Under the pieces are notes generated by a model. That model worked only from the letters and a program-made list of their open reading frames with translations. It did no database searches and was not told where the DNA came from. This document shows positions 56,574 through 64,000 of a stretch of DNA of 64,000 nucleotides, piece by piece. Source of the stretch: an uncultured Idiomarina sp. (GTDB lineage: Bacteria > Pseudomonadota > Gammaproteobacteria > Enterobacterales > Alteromonadaceae); NCBI GenBank assembly GCA_946885915.1, contig CAMPHF010000010.1:32414-96413 (forward strand). The letters are read 5' to 3'. The translations under genes and the position numbers were made by a program. The first letter of the stretch is position 1; each line of letters starts with the position of its first letter.

Positions 56574-56929
56574 AAGGTCGCTTTTTGTGCGGGAGTCAGT
56601 ACGGCGATCGTGTCGAGCTGACGCAAATCAAGTTGCTTGGCTGGGGCGAAGTCTGCTTGGCTATTCGCGCTTAGGGCAACTAACTTCACCTCAAGGAGCT
56701 GCTCTAAGTCAGCTAACCACTGCGGTTGTGGAACCGGTACTCGCCGACTCGTGACCAGCAACCACTCGCCTAACCGATAGGTATATAGTGACGCTGCTTC
56801 AGCAGCGGCAGGCGCTCCGCCATCACTGGCTGTACTGGAAAGCTGTCGCTGATGCCAAAGTGGTCGCCCTAAACGGGCAAGTAACTGGCGTTGTGACTCG
56901 GTTAAACTAGATGGAGCTAAGTCAGTCAT
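56555..56929 (-). CDS. holD: DNA polymerase III psi subunit HolD-like
   Basis: A 124-residue protein whose core (LTESQRQLLARLGRPLWHQRQL ... LYTYRLGEWLLVTSRRVP) fits the psi subunit, which joins chi to the clamp loader. Sequence conservation of psi is low, so the call leans on position directly before rimI and on length. The start is ATG 56929; the open frame begins ten codons earlier. An Ala/Gly-rich insertion lies near 40-50. Confidence 0.72.
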   Translation of the reverse strand: MTDLAPSSLTESQRQLLARLGRPLWHQRQLSSTASDGGAPAAAEAASLYTYRLGEWLLVTSRRVPVPQPQWLADLEQLLEVKLVALSANSQADFAPAKQLDLRQLDTIAVLTPAQKATLWQQLQ

Positions 56930-57047
56930 GGAGTTGCCGTAGTTAAAATAAGCGTACAACTGATTGTCGACGCAGCAATAGCAAGAAGTTTACTAGGCTG
57001 TTGGCGTGGATGGAAGTGCTTGGCGCGAGAAGTACTTAGAATAAAGT

Positions 57048-57124
57048 TGGCAGGGGCAGAGGGATTCGAACCCCCAACCGTCGGTTTTGGAGACCGCTGT
57101 TCTACCAATTGGAACTATGCCCCT
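57048..57124 (-). tRNA. trpT: tRNA-Trp (CCA anticodon)
   Basis: Full cloverleaf on the minus strand: acceptor AGGGGCA pairs with TGCCCCT, anticodon loop TCCAAAA with anticodon CCA, T loop GTTCGAATC, and encoded 3' CCA (57050-57048). The sequence closely follows E. coli tRNA-Trp. It is a lone gene with its own strong promoter. Confidence 0.97.
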
Positions 57125-57139
57125 GCCGATTGAACCCGA

Positions 57140-57167
57140 ATTATACTGAGGGTGTACGCTGGGGCAA
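57140..57167 (-). promoter_or_regulatory. Promoter of tRNA-Trp
   Basis: On the minus strand TTGCCC (57167-57162) and the perfect TATAAT (57145-57140) are separated by 16 bases, with RNA starting about nine bases before the tRNA 5' end. Confidence 0.75.
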
Positions 57168-57246
57168 GTGTTTTATGCCAGTCAGCCGTCCAAACGCTGT
57201 TTTTTTGCACGAACTAACCAGATAAGCTCGTCACCTGGTCCTGTTG

Positions 57247-58104
57247 TTACGCCGTCGTCGCGTCGGATAACCGCTCGTGAATATCTGCCACCAACTCTTC
57301 TAGCGCATAGTCTTCTAGGTAAAAGCGCGCCAAAATGGTGTCGCGCACCCGCTGCCAGTCAGCCTCGGCTGCATCCGGACGGAAGCTCAGATCCGCAATA
57401 TAGCGGCCTATTTTTACCATACTCAACAAATCAACACCGAGCGAATCTAGCTCGCCACTCAGATAAACATCTTCATGTTCATGAAGGTAGTATATGACCT
57501 CCACGAGCACTTTCGGTAAACTCCATTGTTGCGCCAGTAAAGCCCCTACCGTGGTGTGAGTGGTATCGTAGCGACTACGTTCTTCTTCTATCAACCGATG
57601 CCAAGGCAGTTCATCCGAACGTTCAAGGATTTCATCATAATCAGAAAAAGCCGACATCATGACCGGAATGCCGGCCGCTTGAAATAGCCCAAGCATATAG
57701 ACATGGTCTTTCGCTGCGCTTCGCCCGAGTTGCTCCGCCACTAACATTGATGCAGCAGCCACTCGTTCGTTGTAGTCCCAAAAGTTGGTCAGTTGCTCAT
57801 TTTGTTGCAATGCTGACTTTAAAGCGACCGCTCGAACAATCGGAAATACTCGTTTAAAACCTAACGTCATCACCGCTTGATGAATAGAGTCAATATCACG
57901 TGCGCGACGAAACGCCGCAGAATTGACGACTTGAAGTACCGCAGCAGAAATACCCACATCGGCCGCAATTGCTTTGGCGATCACACTCACATCGGGCTCA
58001 GCTTGTTTAGCTTCTTTACTCACTAAAATTAAGGTCTCAGGCCGTGGTGGAATATTGACTGATTTAAGTAACCGACGTTCTGCTGCAGTAATGGTAATCG
58101 CCAT
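57247..58104 (-). CDS. HDOD-domain signalling protein
   Basis: A 285-residue protein with the HDOD fold: VSVIAKAIAADVGISAAVLQVVNSAAF, SIHQAVMTLGFKRV and HTTVGALLAQQWSLP. HDOD domains lack the metal-binding residues of HD phosphohydrolases and act as regulatory domains. No partner gene is adjacent. Divergent from tamA. Confidence 0.88.
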   Translation of the reverse strand: MAITITAAERRLLKSVNIPPRPETLILVSKEAKQAEPDVSVIAKAIAADVGISAAVLQVVNSAAFRRARDIDSIHQAVMTLGFKRVFPIVRAVALKSALQQNEQLTNFWDYNERVAAASMLVAEQLGRSAAKDHVYMLGLFQAAGIPVMMSAFSDYDEILERSDELPWHRLIEEERSRYDTTHTTVGALLAQQWSLPKVLVEVIYYLHEHEDVYLSGELDSLGVDLLSMVKIGRYIADLSFRPDAAEADWQRVRDTILARFYLEDYALEELVADIHERLSDATTA

Positions 58105-58198
58105 GAGGTTCGCCTGCTTTACACAAAGTGAATAAATAAGCCAAGGGCATTAATTTACAAGGATATAGCTGCTGTGACACTATTAAATTTAGCGCGGT

Positions 58199-58220
58199 TT
58201 GTCGAGTCTTAAGGCGACAA
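58199..58220 (+). repeat. Inverted repeat in the tamA leader
   Basis: TTGTCG (58199-58204) and CGACAA (58215-58220) form a six-base stem with a ten-base loop ending ten bases before the tamA ATG. It could be a regulator site or a leader hairpin near the ribosome site. Confidence 0.35.
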
Positions 58221-58230
58221 CGAATTAAGG

Positions 58231-60006
58231 ATGCACCACTTGTTTCTCCGATCGAAACTCAACTGCAACATCGTTGCTGTCGTTCTGCTGCCATTGTGGT
58301 TTTTCACCGCAACCATTGCCATGGCAGCCGAAGAGAAGCAGGTTGTGGTGCGGGTTGAACAACTTAACGACACCCAATATCAAAATGTATGGCCACAATT
58401 AAGCATTGCAGAGCTGCATCAATCACCCGCACCAAATCCATTTCGGCTGCGCTATTTACACCGCCTTGCAACCAGTGAAATACAGGCTGCATTAGAACCC
58501 CTCGGTTATTATCAGGTTGAAGTAGCGGCTGCATTAACCGAATCAGAGCGTAGTTATGAAGCCGTTTATCAGGTAACCCCCGGACCTGCGACTCGCGTTC
58601 GAGCATTAAATATTGAACTACGCGGTGAAGCCCAACAGGACCCAGCTTTTCAGCGCTTACTAAATCGTTTACCGATCAGAGTAGGAGATGTCTTTAGACA
58701 CGATCACTACGAGCGTAGTAAGGCTCAATTAAGGAGCCTTGCCGCCGAGCGCGGTTATATAGACGCAAACTTCGTCGCCCAGCGCGTGCGCGTTGACCGA
58801 GACCAACAAAGTGCAACCATCTGGTTGACCCTAGATAGTGGTCAACGGTTTGAGTTCGGCACTGTGTCATTCAGCGAGGCAAATGTCGGTACATCCTTGC
58901 TAGAGCGCTATGTCAACTTCGCACCCGGGGATCCGTTCCATACTAATCAATTACTCAATCTACAGGTCGCGCTCAACCAAACTGATTATTTTAGTCGAGT
59001 TGAGGTTAGCCCTCGCTACCAACAGGCGACCCAAACTCAAATCCCCGTGCAAGTTCTGCTGGAGCCTAATAATCGGACTCGTAATCGATATGGTATCGGG
59101 TATGGGACGGATACTGGCGCACGCTTAACCTATGCCCATACTCGGCGCTGGGTAAATGATCGGGGCCATCAATTTGATGGTATTGTGCGAGTCTCAGAAA
59201 TTAATACCACCGGGTTAACCAACTATCGAATTCCGGGTCAATCACCCGCTTTTGAGCATTATCTGCTGGCGTTCGAAATTGCCGACCAATCCTATCGCGA
59301 ACAACGTAGTACGCTGTATCGTGCTGGTGTGGCAGATGTTGTGCAGCGCCCTGATCTACAACGAACTTATGCGCTTGATTGGCGTCACGAAGTATTTAGT
59401 TTTGGTGATCGACCAGAGGAAACCTCTAAGTTCCTATTGCCTTCAGCCAGTTGGACACTAATTGAAGCGGACAATAGATTTGAGGATGTCGATGGCTTTC
59501 GATTGACTCTCACGGCTAAGGCTGCTGCGGAGGCTGTACTGTCTGATACCAACTTGGCCCAACTTCACCTTGCCGGTAAATGGGTGAAACCACTCACTGA
59601 TAAATGGCGATTGCTCAGTCGTTTTGAACTCGGTGCAACTGAGGTAGATCGCTTTGCAGCGCTGCCACCCTCACTGCGTTTTTTTGCGGGTGGTGATTAC
59701 AGTGTGCGCGCTTACGACTACCAACAACTCGGTCCGACAAATGCCGATGGTGTCGTGACCGGTGGTAAGTTCCTCGCGGTTGTTAGCGCCGAGATAGACT
59801 ACGAATGGCGTGAGAATTGGCGCGTAGCAATGTTTATTGATGCCGGTAACGCTAGTATGGATACCAAAATTAATTTTAAGCAAGGTGTCGGTGTTGGTAT
59901 TCGTTGGATTTCCCCTATTGGCGCGATTCGACTTGATGTAGCGCGAGCAATAGATGAACCCGATCAACCTTGGCGGTTAAGCTTTACCTTAGGACCAGAT
60001 TTGTGA
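58231..60006 (+). CDS. tamA: Translocation and assembly module outer-membrane protein TamA
   Basis: Omp85-family barrel protein of 591 residues with a signal peptide (cleavage near AMA-AEEKQ, residue 33), about three POTRA domains (to about 290), and a 16-strand barrel. The region RFFAGGDYSVRAYDYQQLGP holds the lid-lock VRGY-like motif (here VRAY). With TamB it helps insert outer-membrane proteins and move phospholipids. Its stop overlaps the tamB GTG start. Confidence 0.95.
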   Translation: MHHLFLRSKLNCNIVAVVLLPLWFFTATIAMAAEEKQVVVRVEQLNDTQYQNVWPQLSIAELHQSPAPNPFRLRYLHRLATSEIQAALEPLGYYQVEVAAALTESERSYEAVYQVTPGPATRVRALNIELRGEAQQDPAFQRLLNRLPIRVGDVFRHDHYERSKAQLRSLAAERGYIDANFVAQRVRVDRDQQSATIWLTLDSGQRFEFGTVSFSEANVGTSLLERYVNFAPGDPFHTNQLLNLQVALNQTDYFSRVEVSPRYQQATQTQIPVQVLLEPNNRTRNRYGIGYGTDTGARLTYAHTRRWVNDRGHQFDGIVRVSEINTTGLTNYRIPGQSPAFEHYLLAFEIADQSYREQRSTLYRAGVADVVQRPDLQRTYALDWRHEVFSFGDRPEETSKFLLPSASWTLIEADNRFEDVDGFRLTLTAKAAAEAVLSDTNLAQLHLAGKWVKPLTDKWRLLSRFELGATEVDRFAALPPSLRFFAGGDYSVRAYDYQQLGPTNADGVVTGGKFLAVVSAEIDYEWRENWRVAMFIDAGNASMDTKINFKQGVGVGIRWISPIGAIRLDVARAIDEPDQPWRLSFTLGPDL

Positions 60007-63000
60007 GTATATGGAAATGGTTGGCAATTAGCTTGCTGCTGCTCGTGGTGGGCATACCCTCCTTGGCGTTGGTGGTTATTTCTACCGACACGGGTAGTCG
60101 AACCCTTATCAGATTGGTCCAACAACAACTCAACTCACCGACAGCTAAGCCCGTCTTCTCATTTGAAAGGTTTGAGGGGCGCTTGGCACGACGTTTTGAG
60201 TTTAGTCATATTCGTATTCACACCGCAGCGATAGACGTGAACATTGACCAAGTGGTAGTCGATTGGCGTCCGGAAGTGTGGCTCTTTAATAGTCTTTTTC
60301 AGGTGAACCAAGTTACCCTTAGCGGAGTTCGCTTAACCACCAAACCAACCGCAAGCAATGGCGCTTCCGCTGCACAATTACCAGAGCTTATCACGCCTTG
60401 GCCACTCAACCTTGAGCGCTTCCAGATCAACCAAATGGTCGTGAATCAAACGCCGCTATTCGATCAATTGACAACATCTTTTGAATGGTATGCAGCAAAC
60501 TTGAGGATTCATCAATTACGGCTGCAACGGGCGGAGTCGTCACTCAGCACTCACGGACAAATCACCTTCGCCGGTGCTTATCCGTTCAAGTTAGAACTTA
60601 ACGCGAATGCAGCGACTTCCCTCACCCAACTCAAGCAGCCAGCGCTGCTGCAAGCTACCCTAGCGGGCGATTTAGATGCCGCTCAGGCGAATGGATCGGT
60701 CACCAGTGACAGTGAACAAGTTAACTGGCAGGTAACAACGTCAGAGCTACTAGGGGATTACAAATTACTGGTTCAGCTTGAGAGTGAGGAACTTGATTTA
60801 AATTCGCTGTTAAACTCCAACCAACAGCTACCGAGCGTTAATGCGTTAACTTTGAATGTAGCCCTTAATCCAGCTCAAATCTCAACCTCCGCAAGCTTCG
60901 ATGCGATATATGATGAGTCTCTTGGTGATTTTGACGCCGTCATAGAAATTAAAAATTGGCGTGATCACGCGACGGCCGAGGTAACCAGTAACTTAACCTG
61001 GAACAATGTCATTTGGCCCACTGCTATTGGCGAAGTTCGATCAACGAAAGGTCAGTTGAGTCTGATTGGAGGCACCCCAAAATATGATCTGCAACTCGAT
61101 CATGAGCTTGAAATTCCAGCGGCAATATCTGAGCAATGGCGCATCCCTAAGGCACTTCAACATCATCTGAAGGGCAGTTCAAACGCATTTACACAGTGGA
61201 CCATTAACACTCAAGTCGCTGCGCTTAACGCTGCTCAGCCACTAACACTTAATGCTGACGCAGACCTCAATCTAGGCGATTCGCTAACAGTATCCGTAGC
61301 CAAGTTCGAGTTGCAAACTGCACTCCTTGGGCAAGCGTTAACGGCCTCTGGCGCAGGTAGCTATGAGCAACCGCAGCAGGCCATAGAGATTGAGAGCTTA
61401 AGCGTTGATTGGAATGACCTGCTTGAGCTTAGCACCGCGGGACGCTTGGCTGCAGATAATGCAAAAGATAGTACCTTGAATATTAACCTCAGCATTGCCG
61501 ATGTGAGTGCCTGGAATCCTCTCATAGAGCAATTCTCAGACGTTCAATTATTGTCGACATTAGCTGGCGACCTGAAAGCACAAGCAAGACTACAAGGAAC
61601 ACTTAGTCGCCTAAGCAGTGATCTTAACATCTCTAGCGGGCAGCTGAGCGTCGACGGTTGGACACTTGAAGACTTGCAATTTAATAGCACACAGCAGCTT
61701 ACTGACGACGAAATCCGCGCAAGTATTAAGACGCTTAACCTTAACGTCGAACAACTCGGTCGCTGGGAGCTGGCGCCAACCAAGGCCGCGGCTCTGCAAC
61801 TAAAGCGGACGCCGAAGATTTCTTTACAGGCTATCGCGATCTGCCTACAAGAGCTCCCTGTTGCGAAAGCTCAAACATCAGGTAACGGTTCCATTTGTAT
61901 CAACACTGAACCAAATAAGACCTCGACTCGGAAGCTAATCGCAAGTGCCGAGAACTTAAGCTGGGATTTGCCTTTGCTGTTCATGCCTGATCGAGCATTC
62001 AATCTGACTGGGCAATGGGATCTACATACAACTATAACCCAGACCGAAAACGGTGATTGGAACTCAGCTGAGGCGAACCTTACTAGTGAACGATTTGCGA
62101 TTAAATTTTCAGATGACCAACGGCCGCTACAAATCAGCCAACTGAAAGTTGCTGCACGCTACGCACAAGACGACGTCGACCTAACTGCAGAAATAATACC
62201 CGCTAATCTAAAAGGACAACTTAGTACTAAAGTTTCCATTACCAATGTTAGCGACACGAGAGCGCTATCAGGGCAGCTACAGGTCAATTTCCCTGATTTA
62301 CGATTACTACAATTAGCCGCTCCGAAGCTACTATTTGATGAGGGTAATATCGCCATCGATATGGCTGTTAGTGGGACACTGACAGCGCCAAAACTAGCAG
62401 GTACGGCGAATATAGTTGCACAACAAATTAGCTTCTTAGAGACCGGCTCAGTATTCACTAATAACAAAATAACGGTAACCACTGAGGGCAGTAGTGCTAA
62501 CAAACTGCTCTTACGCAGTGAAAGCCAATCCACGCGCGGCGAACTCACCACATCAGGGCAACTGGATATAGCAAGCAGAACAGCGGAAATAGCAATTCGT
62601 GGAAGCGACTTCCGCGTCGTTGATAAACCAACCTTGCAACTTGATATATCACCTTCAGTTAATGTTCTTTATTCTCCCCAGCAAATAACCATTAGAGGGG
62701 ATGTCAGTATTCCCTACGCTCGCATTGAACAACCGGACATCGAGAATACGGTATCTAGCTCAGCCGATGTTGAAGTGTATGAGAACAATGAACTTATTCG
62801 TGAATCTATCGTTGATCGACTGCCTATAGACGCTGATATAACCTTCAGACTGGGTAAGGATGTAAGAGTAAATGCCTACGGCTTTGATGGCCGGCTAGAG
62901 GGCAATCTTGCAGTAACAGACGATGGTAAACGCCCCACTTCAGCAAGTGGAAGCATTAATGTTGCATCGGGCGCGTATGAAATCTACGGTCAAGAGTTGG

Positions 63001-63551
63001 TTGTGCAACGAGGAGCGCTAGTTTTCACAGGTGGTGTGATCACTAATCCTGGCCTAGATCTGCGCGTGTTGCGTTCGTTTTCTGGCAGCGGACTCAATAG
63101 TGACGTTGAAGTTGGTGCTCAAGTTGGCGGTACCATCACTGAACCAAGATTATCGCTGTTTTCAACGCCGTCAATGTCGGACAGTGAAATATTATCTTAT
63201 TTAGTACTCGGACGAGCTCCAGGATCAGGTATTGGAAATCGGGAGAATTTGGAACTGCAAGCTGCATTAATGCTTGGTAGCCAAGGCTTGAATTTCATCG
63301 GAGAAGATTTAAAAAATGCTTTTTCAATCGACGAAATTGGTTTGGACTCTGGCGATGATCCTAATAGCGCTTCGTTCTTTATTGGCAAGTATCTTAACCC
63401 TAGGTTATACGTAAAATATGGTATCGGTATTATCGAACCAATTAATACTTTCTTTCTACGTTACCAATTTAGCGATGCATTTCTGTTTGAATCTACCTCG
63501 ACAACGCAGGCACAGGGCGGTGACTTTATCTATGTCACTGAAGATCCCTAG
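60003..63551 (+). CDS. tamB: Translocation and assembly module protein TamB
   Basis: A 1182-residue inner-membrane-anchored AsmA-like protein, with one N-terminal helix (about 4-28) and a long repetitive beta-rich periplasmic body that bridges the membranes. The C-terminal DUF490 domain (about 850-1182) carries GSINVASGAYEIYGQ, the LSLFSTPSMSDSEILSYLVLG signature and KYLNPRLYVKYGIG. Start is GTG 60003 overlapping the tamA stop; the open frame begins 11 codons upstream inside tamA. Confidence 0.95.
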   Translation: MSIWKWLAISLLLLVVGIPSLALVVISTDTGSRTLIRLVQQQLNSPTAKPVFSFERFEGRLARRFEFSHIRIHTAAIDVNIDQVVVDWRPEVWLFNSLFQVNQVTLSGVRLTTKPTASNGASAAQLPELITPWPLNLERFQINQMVVNQTPLFDQLTTSFEWYAANLRIHQLRLQRAESSLSTHGQITFAGAYPFKLELNANAATSLTQLKQPALLQATLAGDLDAAQANGSVTSDSEQVNWQVTTSELLGDYKLLVQLESEELDLNSLLNSNQQLPSVNALTLNVALNPAQISTSASFDAIYDESLGDFDAVIEIKNWRDHATAEVTSNLTWNNVIWPTAIGEVRSTKGQLSLIGGTPKYDLQLDHELEIPAAISEQWRIPKALQHHLKGSSNAFTQWTINTQVAALNAAQPLTLNADADLNLGDSLTVSVAKFELQTALLGQALTASGAGSYEQPQQAIEIESLSVDWNDLLELSTAGRLAADNAKDSTLNINLSIADVSAWNPLIEQFSDVQLLSTLAGDLKAQARLQGTLSRLSSDLNISSGQLSVDGWTLEDLQFNSTQQLTDDEIRASIKTLNLNVEQLGRWELAPTKAAALQLKRTPKISLQAIAICLQELPVAKAQTSGNGSICINTEPNKTSTRKLIASAENLSWDLPLLFMPDRAFNLTGQWDLHTTITQTENGDWNSAEANLTSERFAIKFSDDQRPLQISQLKVAARYAQDDVDLTAEIIPANLKGQLSTKVSITNVSDTRALSGQLQVNFPDLRLLQLAAPKLLFDEGNIAIDMAVSGTLTAPKLAGTANIVAQQISFLETGSVFTNNKITVTTEGSSANKLLLRSESQSTRGELTTSGQLDIASRTAEIAIRGSDFRVVDKPTLQLDISPSVNVLYSPQQITIRGDVSIPYARIEQPDIENTVSSSADVEVYENNELIRESIVDRLPIDADITFRLGKDVRVNAYGFDGRLEGNLAVTDDGKRPTSASGSINVASGAYEIYGQELVVQRGALVFTGGVITNPGLDLRVLRSFSGSGLNSDVEVGAQVGGTITEPRLSLFSTPSMSDSEILSYLVLGRAPGSGIGNRENLELQAALMLGSQGLNFIGEDLKNAFSIDEIGLDSGDDPNSASFFIGKYLNPRLYVKYGIGIIEPINTFFLRYQFSDAFLFESTSTTQAQGGDFIYVTEDP

Positions 63552-63930
63552 CATAAGGGAGTCGGCCAAACCTAATGTCGTGCAAGTTAATTACACTGAC
63601 TCCCAGTTTGAATCATTTGGGAGTAATGGCAGTCATTTGATCTGCCGTTCGCACAGTCATACACTCATGCATACATATAAAGTTCGTCTATAAGCTAAGT
63701 TAAGATCTTACAAAACTCACTGATTAATAATTCAACCACAAAACTCAAGCATGAACTCACTCGAGAGTTCATAATTGAATTTATTAATGAGCGAATACAT
63801 TAACTCATAATCCCTGTTACATAGTAGCCTGATGCTATTGCGTCAGGTGGGGTGTTTGGTCTCACAGCGCTGCGATGCTCAGCATCTCACCTGCCGTGAT
63901 AACGGCAGGCTACCTTTGGCGCAGACATAA
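63552..63930. other. Structured intergenic region between tamB and the rRNA operon
   Basis: About 380 bases without a convincing gene. Inverted repeats: TCCCT/AGGGA spanning the tamB stop (63545-63560), ACTCCCA/TGGGAGT (63599-63624), ATGAACTC/GAGTTCAT (63751-63772), and a compact branched palindrome at 63825-63913. None has a T run, so a tamB terminator is not clear. Confidence 0.6.
63825..63913. repeat. 89-base branched palindromic element
   Basis: GTAGCCTG (63825-63832) pairs with CAGGCTAC (63906-63913) and CAGGTG (63844-63849) with CACCTG (63888-63893). Local hairpins are GATGC-tca-GCATC (63874-63886) and, as an alternative fold, CCTGCCGT-gata-ACGGCAGG (63890-63909). This could be a small mobile palindrome, a non-coding RNA or a transcription boundary. 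Confidence 0.5.
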
Positions 63931-63957
63931 AAAAACCCCAGCCGTGAGGCTGGGGTT
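63931..63957 (-). terminator. Terminator of the rRNA operon
   Basis: AACCCCAGCC (63934-63943) pairs perfectly with GGCTGGGGTT (63948-63957) around GTGA. On the minus strand a T run follows. It lies about 13 bases past the 5S rRNA 3' end. Confidence 0.92.
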
Positions 63958-63970
63958 CTTCTAAATTAAA

Positions 63971-64000
63971 AGTCTGGCGGTGTCCTACTCTCACATGGGG
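63971..64000 (-). rRNA. rrf: 5S ribosomal RNA, 3' end (partial)
   Basis: The last 30 bases read on the minus strand CCCCATGTGAGAGTAGGACA then CCGCCAGACT, matching the conserved 3' end of bacterial 5S rRNA (E. coli CCCCATGCGAGAGTAGGGAAC). The gene continues beyond the window, so an rRNA operon is entering from the right on the minus strand. Confidence 0.93.

Overview
This is a chromosomal housekeeping region of a gammaproteobacterium, most likely an Alteromonadales member close to Idiomarina/Pseudidiomarina. That placement is inferred from gene content and order: the apt-dnaX-ybaB-recR-htpG-adk block, an enteric-type hisGDCBHAFI operon, a marine-type DUF3450/TtpC/ExbB/ExbD/TonB/TPR cluster, and Gln/Ala-rich proteins. 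I see no insertion sequence, prophage, integron or CRISPR array. Coding density is very high, and most neighbours on one strand overlap or lie a few bases apart.

Layout. 1-3.5 kb (minus): a small Gln-rich gene, the helicase yoaA, tsaB and a second small gene, with the start of another gene running off the left edge. 3.6-11 kb (plus): the complete histidine operon behind a His-codon leader peptide and attenuator. 11-21.5 kb (minus): MATE pump, cysteine desulfurase, hydrolase, MAPEG protein, adk, htpG (with a sigma-32 promoter), recR, ybaB, dnaX (with an A10 slippery run), apt, a lone receiver protein and an uncatalogued 44-residue membrane protein. 22-29 kb (minus): an MNIO (DUF692)/HvfC-like pair, then a six-gene TonB energy-transduction operon. 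29-33 kb: a PriC-like gene, tryptophan 2,3-dioxygenase, ComFB, the 4.5S SRP RNA, and a ketoacyl synthase III/enoyl-CoA isomerase-like pair.

33-38 kb (plus): rlmG, yajG, a periplasmic cyclophilin, ampG and a panE-like reductase. 38-42 kb (minus): ribBX, ribD, nrdR, glyA. 42-54 kb: ettA, a FecCD-type ABC importer (btuFCD-like), radA, a large PilZ protein, serB/ytjB, tatD and prfC. 54-64 kb: a Cache chemoreceptor behind a sigma-28-like promoter, rimI-holD, tRNA-Trp, an HDOD protein, tamA-tamB, and at the right edge the terminator and 3' end of a 5S rRNA gene, so an rRNA operon enters from the right on the minus strand.

The most notable points are: the his attenuator; the dnaX slippage site with a short -1 tail; an MNIO/HvfC-like pair with no visible precursor peptide and a tandem palindrome in front; two small proteins with a common Asp-x-Tyr-Ala C-terminus bracketing yoaA-tsaB; a RibBX whose cyclohydrolase half has lost its catalytic motifs; and a terminator for ribBX inside the convergent panE-like gene. 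None of these is proven to be a new system. The MNIO pair and the small proteins are the best places to look.
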